A DNA stretch of 64,000 nt, from positions 101 through 64,100 of the forward strand of contig NC_003074.8 in the NCBI RefSeq assembly GCF_000001735.4, read 5' to 3'. The DNA comes from Arabidopsis thaliana. Its lineage: Eukaryota > Streptophyta > Magnoliopsida > Brassicales > Brassicaceae. The notes beneath the pieces are model-generated. The model ran no database searches. It had not been told where the DNA came from and saw nothing but the letters and a program-made list of their open reading frames with translations. Shown piece by piece: positions 1-9,319 of this stretch; positions within the stretch are counted from its first letter, which is position 1, and each line of letters begins with the position of its first letter. The translations under genes and the position numbers were made by a program.

Positions 1-56
1 CCCTAAACCCTAAACCCTAAACCCTAAACCCTAAACCCTAAACCCTAAACCCTAAA
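1..56. repeat. Telomeric repeat array, eight perfect CCCTAAA units
   Basis: Eight uninterrupted copies of the 7-bp plant telomere unit fill this stretch. The C-rich strand reads 5' to 3' into the chromosome, as expected at a left chromosome end. The true telomere is normally kilobases long, so this is only the inner edge retained in an assembly. Confidence 0.98.
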
Positions 57-226
57 TCCATAAATCCCTAAAACCATAATCCTAAATCCCTTAATTCCTA
101 AATCCCTAATACTTAGACCCTAATCTTTAGTTCCTAGACCCTAATCTTTAGTTCCTAGACCCTAAATCCATAATCCTTAATTCCTAAATTCCTAAATCCC
201 TAATACTAAATCTCTAAATCCCTAGC
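57..226. repeat. Degenerate telomere-like repeats
   Basis: The sequence keeps a CCCTAAA/CCTAAT-like rhythm but nearly every unit carries substitutions or length changes. A short block with the core CCTAATCTTTAGTTCCTAGA occurs twice in tandem around 118-165. The similarity fades out near 226 (last recognisable CTAAATCCCTAG). This is the usual mutated transition between telomere and subtelomere. Confidence 0.9.
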
Positions 227-1384
227 AATTTTCAAGTTTTGCTTGATTGTTGTAGGATGGTCCTTTCTCTTGTTTCTTCTCTGTGTTGTTGAGATTAGTT
301 TGTTTAGGTTTGATAGCGTTGATTTTGGCCTGCGTTTGGTGACTCATATGGTTTGATTGGAGTTTGTTTCTGGGTTTTATGGTTTTGGTTGAAGCGACAT
401 TTTTTTGTGGAATATGGTTTTTGCAAAATATTTTGTTCCGGATGAGTAATATCTACGGTGCTGCTGTGAGAATTATGCTATTGTTTTGCAGGTCCTGTTC
501 TTAATCTTTCATCGCTTTTGTGCTTATTGTCTCCTTGTCGTTTATGTTGAGTGGTGTTTGGGCTTTAGTCAGGTTCAGTCCAACCGTTGCTCTTCCTCCC
601 GTTCCTAGTCTCCTCGTCTCAACCTTTGATTCATATTGGGTTTGTTTCCTTGCTAAGAAGAAGTTTCGTTTTATTTGTTTGGATCGATCGACCTCTAAGT
701 TTACAAGGCTTTCTTCTCCCTAATGTTGTTGTTTGTTGTGGTTGTTAGCTGTCTCGGTTCTTCATCATTCTTGGTCTTGAGATTGGTGATTTTTTAGAGG
801 TTAGACTTTTCTCCTTGTCTTTGGCCTTCCTGATCTATTTTGATAGGATCGCGTTTTGAAGGTTTCTAGTTTGACGCAATTGGACGCAGCAGTCGTCAGT
901 CGTCGTATTCGGAAGTTTGCTCGAGGTTTCCTTAACTCATTTGTCTTGCGTGCCGAGTTGTGAAGCCTTGGTTCTTGGTTTCTGAGAGATCAGCTCTCAT
1001 CGTGATAGGAGGAGGTAGATGTTATTTTTGGGTTGGCCACGGACATCCTTAGTAAATCTCAATCGCGGGTGCTTCAGAAGATTTGGTTTACTTGTGCTTT
1101 TGGTCTTTTGTTTCTTTTAAGATTTAAGTATGTTGCTTCTATCTCAGTTTTGGGTTTCGACCTCTTGTGTTGGTGGTTTGAAAGCTTTTGTTTTGTATTA
1201 CTACTGTTTTTAGATTCCCTTCTATAGGGCTTAGCTTCCGGGAAAATTTCGTCTTCTGCCGACTTTGACTCCGGAGACTTTCTTGTCGTCCGCCGACTTT
1301 AGTTTCTCTTTTTGAGGATTTATATTTCACTTCGGTTCCAATCCAAGATCAATAATATAATTTTAAATGATAAAAAAAAATCAA
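227..1384. other. Subtelomeric T/G-rich non-coding stretch
   Basis: No credible gene is visible. The plus strand is strongly enriched in T and G (runs such as TTTTGG and TTGTTG), and the only open frames are short and unlike known proteins. Near 1257-1306 the motif CCGACTTT occurs twice in a short imperfect repeat. I cannot assign it to a transposon family. The far end may overlap the 3' flank of the TPX2-family gene on the minus strand. Confidence 0.5.
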
Positions 1385-1507
1385 AAATAATTTCGGGTTT
1401 GTCTTGTAATCTCTCATGTTTAAACCGGGAAACCAAATATTGGAAATAATATCCGGTTTGTCTTGTAATCTCATGTTTAAACTGGGTAACCGAATACTGG
1501 AAATAAT
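1385..1507. repeat. Two-copy tandem repeat (~58 bp)
   Basis: Unit 1 (1385-1443) and unit 2 (1444-1500) share GTTTGTCTTGTAATCTC, CATGTTTAAAC and GGAAATAAT blocks with a few substitutions and a 2-bp length difference. A third start (AAATAAT) follows at 1501. It lies just beyond the 3' end of the minus-strand TPX2-family coding region and may fall in its 3' flank. Confidence 0.8.
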
Positions 1508-1697
1508 CATCAGAATATATACCTTGCTTTCTTCTTTGTTTTATCTTTGATGATTCATGATTACAAAGATGGAACAAGTACGAGGAAACCCAAATCTTGC
1601 AAGTTCCAACTAATTGGTTGCTTCAAAGAAAATGTAAGATGTTGTTTATAAAGAGATGATATGGACAAGGAACAAGATTATTGAATGCAAAGCTTGT

Positions 1698-3917
1698 TTA
1701 GAGGTCTTGTTGGTATAAGAGGTCGCTCATGTAAGATCCAGTGTCACTCCAAGACGATGTACTGCAGCATCTTATCTTCTTGTGTTGCGGTATATTAAAC
1801 TTGGGATCTCGAGGTACCGTCGGGTGCTTGTTCGACCTTTAAGCAACAATGGAAAACAACAACACTTAGAATAGTCGATCTGATAGTCTTCGAAATGGTT
1901 CATCAATCTATCAACAAGAAACCAGAAATTCAGGAGTTTCTATTTACCTTTTGGGAATGAATGGTCGATCAAAGTATGGCATTGGTTGTGCCTTAGGGAC
2001 CAACTCTTTCCTCAGCCTTCGTATCTCTTCTTCTTCTGCTAGCTGAAGAATCCATACAAGTCTGTCATTTATTCCTACTAGTTTACATAAGAAGCAAAAA
2101 GAGTTCCCTCTAATCTATTTACCTTTTGTTGGCGTTCTCTTTCTGTTTTGTATTGCTCGACTAGGTTTATTTTCTCAGTAACCTGATACAATGAGACAAT
2201 GCTGGATTTTATCATACAAGATCCACAAAAAAGACTCTGCTTGTGTAGATTCAAAGTTGAGGTCATAACGAGAAACTGAAACATACATAAATCTCAATTA
2301 TGTGCAAGATTTGTCTCAAATTCTGACCTGGTAATCAAATTCTGCACGTTCTACTGCTCGAATGTCGGAATGGAGCTTTAAGTCTACTGGTATCGTGATA
2401 TCTTTCACATGAGGCTTAACCAGATTCTGAAAACAGAGAGAAACATTAAAATCATCTGCTTATGTTCCATTCTATATTCTATATTTTTGAAGTGAATTTC
2501 TCCGAGAGTCATATATCAAAATCAAACAGTTATATAAATGATCTGGTATGATAGTATGTTAATGAAGAGGAAAGGGTTCTTCAGCTCACCTCAGGTTCAT
2601 CAGTTGTCCAGGGAAGACCTTGAGCTATGGGGATTCTCTTTTTTGCTTTCTCCAACGTCATCTCGTGTAGCTTCTTTGCAAACTCTTCTTCTTTCATTCG
2701 TCCCCGTTCCTACGTAGACATTAGACCAACAATCATAAATCTATTCTACAACATCTGAAAAATGTTTTCCTGTAAAGTTTATACCTCAGTTCTGAGTTTA
2801 AATGGCTTCAGAGAAGTGACTTTGATCTGCTTCTTCGTTGATCTTCTACTTCCCATTGAAGCAGAGGATTCGAAGCTCTGTTACAAAAAAGAATGTCAAA
2901 CTACATCAACCAGGAGAGATTGCGCAAAATCAGATTCTGCATATATCAATCCAATACACATACATTTCTTCTGCCCCTCCGGCCACCATTTGAGTTGAGA
3001 CTTGAAACACTGTAACCCACCAAATCAGACATTAGAACTGAGTCTACGAAAGATCAACGGCTAATAATTGAGTACCGAAAACAAAAACTCTTTTTTGGCT
3101 ACCTATTGTCCCATGATGAAGAAACTGAGGCATGAGGTTGTTCTAGTCCTAGATTCGTAGCTGTTAAGATCAAACCAGATGATGGATAGAATGAAGAACT
3201 CCAAGTGAATTGATCTGTCTCAGATTCTGAACACTTAGGCTGGCTCATTCCAGGCAATTCCCATTTCAAAGGTTGCTTAATCTGATCTTCTTCTTCCTTA
3301 GAAGTTACCTTCGAAAGTGGGAAGCAAGTAAGCTTCTCAAAAGCTTTAACTAGATGCATCACTTTACCAAATTCAGGTATACTCATTCTCGCTTCTTCCA
3401 ATACTTTTTCTCTTCTCCTCTTCATCAAAGAAACCCTAGTTTCATCAGAATCTCCAAATTCGACTTGTTCATTTCCATCCTCCAAATTCTGGCTGGATTC
3501 TCCAATTTCTGATACGGATTCTCTTCGATTGTTGAAGAACTCTTCCTGTGACGCCCGTAGAGTTTCGTATGCTATACAGACACATTTCTTCATATTGGAA
3601 ATGGTCTTAGCTCCACATTTGCAATCCACAGACGCGGAATCATTCTTCTCCTTCCTTGAATTCTTCTTCACCACCACGAACCTCCTCTCTCTGATCCGAT
3701 TCCGTGGTGAGAAAACCGCCGGAACAGGATTAGGCTTCCATTTCGGATTCTTCTGCGCAGAAGATTTACTCGATTTCTCGAGTGGAGTCGAGTGTGAGAC
3801 GAAGTTAGGGTTAGAATTCTCGGAGAATCGTGAAACCTCTTGAGCCTTGGATTGAAAACTGATCGGATCCATCACCAGAGTCTCGTGTTTAGCATTCTTC
3901 AAATTCGTCGACTCCAT
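1698..3917 (-). CDS. TPX2 C-terminal-domain family microtubule-associated protein
   Basis: Eight coding exons on the minus strand: 3917-3103, 3009-2964, 2877-2785, 2709-2590, 2426-2328, 2182-2123, 2042-1948 and 1836-1698. Together they give 488 residues. The first ~285 residues are Ser/Lys-rich and poorly conserved. From about residue 300 the TPX2 module appears (KPFKLRTEERGRMKEEEF), followed by basic coiled-coil sequence (LVEQYKTERERQQK, EEEEIRRLRKELVPKAQPMP) and the family ending FIPKRSKHPTVPRDPKF. TPX2-like proteins bind spindle and cortical microtubules and some activate Aurora kinases; which role applies here is not visible. The start is the first ATG of the long first exon. A telo-box lies 31 bp upstream. 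It is the gene nearest the telomere, its stop being under 1.7 kb from the first repeat. I recall the locus as At3g01015. Confidence 0.9.
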
Positions 3918-3947
3918 CGAAAGATGAGAGCAGAAAAATGTGAGAAA

Positions 3948-3956
3948 TTAGGGTTT
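3948..3956 (-). promoter_or_regulatory. Telo-box (AAACCCTAA) upstream of the TPX2-family gene
   Basis: The motif AAACCCTAA reads on the minus strand 31 bp before the start codon. Telo-boxes near plant transcription starts are associated with expression in dividing cells, which would suit a mitotic microtubule protein. That link is inference from the motif alone. Confidence 0.45.
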
Positions 3957-4193
3957 TGTCTTTTCGAGTGAGTGAAGGGAAGAAGAAGAAGAGAGAGGGA
4001 GAGGAGGGAATTGTCTGACCGTTGCGACTTGTGAGGAAGCTCTCGACTTTGTATGTAACGGCTCGCTCAGTCATTTACTGGATTTTCGTAATTACTACGA
4101 TTAATTGCTTAATTTCAAAAAAAATTAGTTTAATGCTGGAATCTAATATGTTTGTTTGGGCTGGCCCAAACCCAATTGTTAAACTGATCTGAA

Positions 4194-4718
4194 ATGATTG
4201 TTATACAAAAAAACCGGTTCGTGAACCGCATTGTCTCATCGATGTTCAATACTGTTTCCAACAAAAAGATTGTTGTCCTCGAGTTCGCCTTCAAGAAAGA
4301 CACGAGAGAGACTCCAGCCATTGACGTCTGCAAAGGTTTGTTAGGAGACAAGGCCCGAATCAGCATCTATGATCCACAAGTCACGGAAGAACAAATCCAA
4401 AGAGACTTAACCATGAACACATTCGACTGGGACCATCCACTTCACCTCCAACCCATGAGTCCAACCACTGTGAAACAAGTCTCAGTTGCTTGGGACGCTT
4501 ACGCTGCCACCAAAGACGCCCACGGAATCTGCTTGTTAACCGAGTGGGACGAGTATAAGACGCTTGACTATGAGCGGATTTTTGAAAACATGCAGAAACC
4601 AGCGTTTGTCTTCGATGGCAGAAATGTTTTTGATGCAGAGAAGCTGAGGAAGATAGGGTTTATTGTTTACTCTATTGGTAAGCCGTTGGACCAGTGGCAC
4701 ATGCCTGCTCTTGCTTAG
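4194..4718 (+). pseudogene. Truncated UDP-glucose 6-dehydrogenase, C-terminal domain only
   Basis: A single open frame of 174 residues matches only the C-terminal third of plant UDP-glucose dehydrogenase, the enzyme that oxidises UDP-glucose to UDP-glucuronate for cell-wall precursors. Recognisable blocks are QKNRFVNRIVSSMFNTVSNK, RETPAIDVCKGLLGDKARI, PTTVKQVSVAWDAY, EWDEYKTLDYERIF and FIVYSIGKPLDQW. The N-terminal Rossmann NAD-binding domain and the catalytic Cys region are absent. The first residues do not resemble the family, so the ATG is incidental. Compared with my memory of the family there is a short deletion where KKDTGDTRET is expected (here KKDTRET), and Gly is replaced by Glu in the VLGFAF strand. 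It is probably a duplicated gene fragment with no dehydrogenase activity, although the frame is intact and it may be transcribed (I recall At3g01010). Confidence 0.8.
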
Positions 4719-4970
4719 CTCAGACTCTTTGCCCTTTCTCAAGATTTGGATTGTTTTTCTCTCTGTTGCTTATATCAAATAATTTGTTCTGTTTCTTCTT
4801 GACGAGATATTTTCCTATACTTATTATGTTGGTTAGAACAAGAGACTAGGTTTGGTTATTATTGCTAACTACATTTTCATATATAAAGCTTTTAGTGATT
4901 CTGATTACTGATTATCGTGGAAAATAAAAGAGATGATTAATTTCCAATATTTGTTATAATTCTCACCGTT

Positions 4971-4999
4971 CACGTGTCCCCTCGACATCGCATATATAA
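4971..4999 (+). promoter_or_regulatory. ISU2 promoter: G-box CACGTG and TATA box
   Basis: CACGTG lies at 4971-4976 and TATATAA at 4993-4999, 40 bp before the ISU2 start codon. The TATA spacing would give a very short leader. The G-box is a common bZIP/bHLH site; function here is not tested. Confidence 0.5.
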
Positions 5000-5038
5000 C
5001 AAAACTGCCCTTGATTCCGGCAAAGAGAAAGAGAGAAT

Positions 5039-5793
5039 ATGATGATGCTAAGGCAAACGTCGAGAAAGGCTTACCTAGGGTTACAGGCGTCTCCTCTAGG
5101 GTTAGGTCGTCGATTATACCACGAGAATGTAATCGACCACTTTGAAAACCCTAGAAACGTTGGCTCCTTCAACAGGAATGACCCTAACGTTGGCACGGGA
5201 TTGGTAGGAGCTCCTGCCTGCGGAGACCTCATGAGCCTCCAGATTAAGGTCGATGATTCAGGTCAGATCATTGATACTCGATTCAAGACCTTTGGCTGTG
5301 GCTCCGCTATCGCCTCATCTTCCGTTGGTATGCCTTCGAATCAGGGTTTTCAATTTTGATCGATTCGTTAAGAGGCTCATGATCAGAGTCAGGTAGATGT
5401 AGACAGGTTATAATTTGTATATTTGTTTGGTTCAGCTTCTGAATGGATCAAGGGCAAAACCTTAGACGAAGTTATGACCATCAAGAACGCGTAAGTGCCT
5501 TTTAACCATCAAAATCATGTCTCTTAGATATATCGTCAGGATTGTTATCTCTAACTCTGTTCTAGTGCTTGGAATATCCCAAATCTAGTGATATGGTTAA
5601 CATTTTGATGAATGAGTCATTGTTTTGGGATTCTTAAATTTGCAGGGAAATCGCTAAGCATCTTAGGTTGCCACCGGTAAAGCTACATTGCAGTATGCTT
5701 GCAGAGGACGCTATCAAGTCCGCGGTCAGAGACTACAAGGAGAAGCAAGCAAAGACTAATGCTGCTGCTGCAGAAGAAACCGTCAAGGCCTGA
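5039..5793 (+). CDS. ISU2: Mitochondrial iron-sulfur cluster scaffold protein (IscU/ISU)
   Basis: Three exons, 5039-5327, 5436-5490 and 5646-5793, encode 163 residues. ISU proteins are the mitochondrial platform on which cysteine desulfurase (NFS1) and frataxin assemble [2Fe-2S] clusters before HSCA/HSCB-driven transfer. The three cluster-binding cysteines are present (C61 in APACGDLM, C87 in FGCGSA, C130 in LHCSMLAE), as is the chaperone-recognition LPPVK motif (123-127). The first ~28 residues are rich in Arg, Ser and Leu without acidic residues, as expected of a mitochondrial presequence. Three ATG codons stand in tandem at the start; the first is used here. An Ala/Glu/Thr-rich tail follows the conserved core. 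Length and sequence agree with Arabidopsis ISU2 as I remember it. Confidence 0.96.
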
Positions 5794-6556
5794 TGATTCC
5801 ACTTATACCGCATTGTGCTGCTGCTGATGATGAATTACACAAACTTACAAAGAGAGGTGTGTTTGGTTGTTTTAGTTTTTCTCTTCTTTTCAAATGTTTA
5901 TTTAAGTGCTTTGAATAAAAATAGCTGAGCATGTGACCCAGATCCCAAGTTTTTTCTGCATTGTGATGATTCCTCTTCAATGTCTTATGGAATAATTTGT
6001 TGCTGTGATATTGATAATTTTGATCATTTGATGTTAGACATAGCTGTGAGATTATAATGACACAAGCTTCAGCCTGAACATTCACAAAATAAGATCAAGT
6101 CACCAAATAAGGGCCTTAACAAATGAAAAGCCCAAAGCCTTGCCACAGCAGTCACCATTTGTCACGTCGAACCTTCTAACTGAAACAAAAGTTCTCCTCC
6201 ACTTCTTATAGGCAAAGCAATTTACGAAAGTGCCCCTTTCTTCTTCCGTAGCTGCTCTCACTTCTCTCAGTGCTTATTGATCTCTCTGTTTCCACTTTCT
6301 CTCTTGCTCGCTCTCACTCTCTACCTCTCTTCTCATTTTCCCAGAGAACTACGAAAAACCAAAAATTTCCTTTGTTTTCTTCTTAATCCGATTGATTCAG
6401 AGCATTACGTATCACTCTTGCTCAACAGTTATTGCTCAGTCTCCGGCGATTTCTTTTGCGTTTTCTCGAGAAAAGTAACGGAAGATCGATTCTTTCAACT
6501 ATTTCTACCCTCATACTCTTCGCCAATCATCTCGTCTTCCAACAAGCTTCGTTTTA

Positions 6557-7672
6557 ATGGAAGAACAACAAGAATTTGAGAAACCCATCTTCGAATTCCG
6601 TCCTAAGAAGCTCAGAACCTCTCGAGTTTCGAGAAATCTCATGAAGAAGACTGGCTTCAGAGAATCTATGAATCATTACGAAGAGCTCTCTTGCAACTAC
6701 GGATTGAGGGAAAACCCGAAGAAAACCCAGAAATCTTTACTCGATCATCGATTCTGTACGAGGAGGAGGAGAAATAAAAAGATCCTGATTCGATGCAAAG
6801 AATGCGGGAAAGGGTTTCTTTACGAGAAATGTCTGTTTAATCATCTCCAAGTGACGCATTCTGAAGAATCTACAAGAAGAAGCCTGTTTTGTAGGTTTAG
6901 TATTGTGCAGAGGAGAAAAAGATCGAAGAGAGTTTCCAGGTACAAGAAGATTCTTCCTCGATTCTCTGTTTCTTCTTCTTCGTGTACTATGTTTCCTGTT
7001 TCTGTGGATGATGGAGGATTATTAGAAGTCGCTGAGTCTCTGATTCTCTTGTCCATGAGTGGTGGAAAGTTCGTGAATGGTTTGGAACATTTTGGTAAAG
7101 CTCTGGGTTCGACTCAGAGAAAATTTGAAGACGGGTTATTGAGAAATGAGCAGAGACTTGTTGGTGAAGCTCTGGATTCGAATCCAGAGGTGAATTTGAG
7201 AAAAGATGGAGACTTTGAATATGGGCTTTTGAGTAATGAGCAGAAGAAACTTGTGGGGATAAGCAGAGCATCTGTTGGAACATCGAAAGAGCTTTCGGGT
7301 TACTTGGCAAACAAGAAGGGCAGAGAAGATGATGAATTGGGTCAGCAGAAACAGGCTGGAGCAAGAATACTTAGAGAAGAAACTGATAACGAACAGAAAC
7401 TTGTTCGTCAAGAAACTGCATTTGAAGATTCAGTATCAGGATTTGAGATGAATATAGAGCATCGGTGTGGGCTCTGTCACAAGGTTTTCTCGACTTATCA
7501 AACTCTTGGTGGTCATCAGACGTTCCATAGAATGAGAAACAAATCCAAAAGTCAAACCAAGAGATGCAGAGAAGAATCGATAGAAGCTGAAGCTGGGATT
7601 AATAATGGTTCAGTGACGTTGACAATAAGTGCAGAGTTTGCTGAAGGCTGTTTAGGTCAGTACATGCTTTAA
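6557..7672 (+). CDS. C2H2 zinc-finger protein, two fingers, intronless
   Basis: A single exon encodes 371 residues, typical of intronless plant C2H2 genes. Finger 1 is CKECGKGFLYEKCLFNHLQ with ligands C80, C83, H96 and H101. Finger 2 is CGLCHKVFSTYQTLGGHQ with C304, C307, H320 and H324; it carries QTLGGH, a variant of the plant QALGGH signature that contacts DNA. A conserved hydrophobic box VAESLILLSMSGG (158-170) precedes a linker containing an imperfect duplication (EDGLLRNEQRLVGEAL, then EYGLLSNEQKKLVG). No canonical LxLxL EAR repression motif is visible. A basic RRRRNKK stretch (69-75) could act in nuclear import. It is likely a nuclear DNA-binding regulator; the target is unknown. The ATG follows a pyrimidine-rich leader. 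I recall At3g01030. Confidence 0.92.
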   Translation: MEEQQEFEKPIFEFRPKKLRTSRVSRNLMKKTGFRESMNHYEELSCNYGLRENPKKTQKSLLDHRFCTRRRRNKKILIRCKECGKGFLYEKCLFNHLQVTHSEESTRRSLFCRFSIVQRRKRSKRVSRYKKILPRFSVSSSSCTMFPVSVDDGGLLEVAESLILLSMSGGKFVNGLEHFGKALGSTQRKFEDGLLRNEQRLVGEALDSNPEVNLRKDGDFEYGLLSNEQKKLVGISRASVGTSKELSGYLANKKGREDDELGQQKQAGARILREETDNEQKLVRQETAFEDSVSGFEMNIEHRCGLCHKVFSTYQTLGGHQTFHRMRNKSKSQTKRCREESIEAEAGINNGSVTLTISAEFAEGCLGQYML

Positions 7673-9065
7673 GAGGTTACAAGAAGTGTCACCACACGAG
7701 AGCAAATGATGGAGAGACCTTTAGATTCCATGTGGATGTTTCTATGGTTACTAGTGGAATATTTGAGCAGGAGTACTGAAGAAGAAGATCCCCTCTAATG
7801 AATAATGAAGTTTTGGAATTTTTGTTGTTGTTGTTGTCTAATGGAGTTGTGACTTGTTGTATTTTCATACGTAGAGAGGTTTCGTCTTTGGTTTTCTCAA
7901 ATGGTTTGGTATTCAAAGTTGTACAGCAACTTGTAGCTGTGTTATGGTTTTAGCATTAATCGTTCTTTCAAATCTTTTTCCCTTAAGTTTGTGCATTTTG
8001 AATGTGTTACTAATATTTTGAATTACAACAAAATCTTGAGGAGCCGAATACAATCATAAACAAATCAGATGATAAAAACTCGTAAATCGTTTCTAAATTG
8101 TATTCAACTATACAATATATTGGTAATGATATTGCAACTTTAAGTTGAGAGATCATACTGGAAAAAGTACAGTATCTTTTTTTTTTTTTTTTTTTTTGAC
8201 CGTATCATATCGTGTCGGTTGGTCTTCGCATTAAAATTAAAACTTTTCAAAATTAGTATGACGAATATTCATTATAAATGAAACTAAATACACATTCCTT
8301 TCTTGCGTATATTAAATGACTACGACAGAAAGATAATCGTACGATAGTTTTCAGAAATATTTGTGAGGTGTTGAAATAATATTAGAGTTTCCTAATTGTA
8401 TACTTTTCTTCTTCTTTTTGCAGCCACTTATTTCTATTTATGTAAAGAAAACAGCTGTTAAGAAAATATTTTACGTCGATAAGAAACAAAACAAAAACAC
8501 TTATTTCAAGTTTAATTATAGGAATATCAGATCCATCAGAATTCTGAAAAATTTGCACGTTATTAGTCTATCTATATTTTCTCAAACTTTCTATCAAAAT
8601 TAGATAATTGTTTTTGGAAAGAAAAAGAGCAAAACTATTCGATTGGGCATGAAAGTCGGAAAGAATCTATAATTAGCAATATACAAAAACCCTAAACTCA
8701 AGGTCAAGACACCAATCTCAAACACGGTTTTATCATTAGAATTAAAATTTTGATTCCCATTTATAATTGAGATCTTTTATTAATTACGTTTTTTTTTTCT
8801 TTTCTTTTTTCGGCTGTGCGTGCATTAGTTGTTTAGATCCACCGGCGAAATCACTTAAGGAAAAAAAAGGCTTGATTTTTCTTCTTCTCCTCTCATCTTT
8901 TTTGTCTTCTTCTTCTTCTTTGACAAGCTCATTGCTTTGTCTTTGATCCTGCTTGTATCACGAATTCGGAGGACAACCCATTTCGATTCTCGTATCGAAT
9001 TTCTTGAATCAAAGAGACGGCGGGAATCTCAAATTCAGAATTTTGCTGGGTTGTCGTAAATCCAA
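7673..9065. other. Intergenic region: zinc-finger 3' flank and GAUT13 promoter
   Basis: No coding potential beyond chance frames. It holds a 22-bp poly(T) run near 8177-8198 and AT-rich DNA. From about 8870 a pyrimidine-rich leader (repeated CTTCTT) probably begins the GAUT13 transcript. Confidence 0.5.
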
Positions 9066-9319
9066 ATGCGGTCTGAGAGAAGACTACAAATTATAAGAAG
9101 AGCGAATCGGAGTCTAACATCATCGGATTTGGGAGCTACGACTAGATCGAGAATCGAAAAGCAATCATCGAGATCGGAGAAGAAGAGGAATCGCGTAGGG
9201 AGGTGATGTTGTTTGGTTGGGGATTGGGTGGAATTAGGGTTTTATTGGATTCGATTGATCTGAATACAACAGCGGGGCTGCACGAACAAGGATGCAGCTT
9301 CACATATCGCCTAGCATGA
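9066..9319 (+). promoter_or_regulatory. Two linked uORFs in the GAUT13 leader
   Basis: If the leader is unspliced, uORF1 runs 9066-9206 (46 codons plus stop). Its TGA overlaps the ATG of uORF2 as TGATG at 9204-9208. uORF2 (9206-9319, 37 codons plus stop) runs past the GAUT13 start codon at 9292 in another frame. This arrangement would be expected to lower translation of the main protein. A spliced leader could remove it. Confidence 0.5.

Noticed and set aside
1-226. Regularly spaced short repeats that could suggest a CRISPR array
   Set aside because: The unit is the 7-bp plant telomere repeat without spacers, in a eukaryotic genome.
4194-4718. Processed retrocopy of UDP-glucose dehydrogenase
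   Set aside because: As I recall, UGD coding regions lack introns, so absence of introns is uninformative, and no poly(A) tract or flanking duplication was seen.
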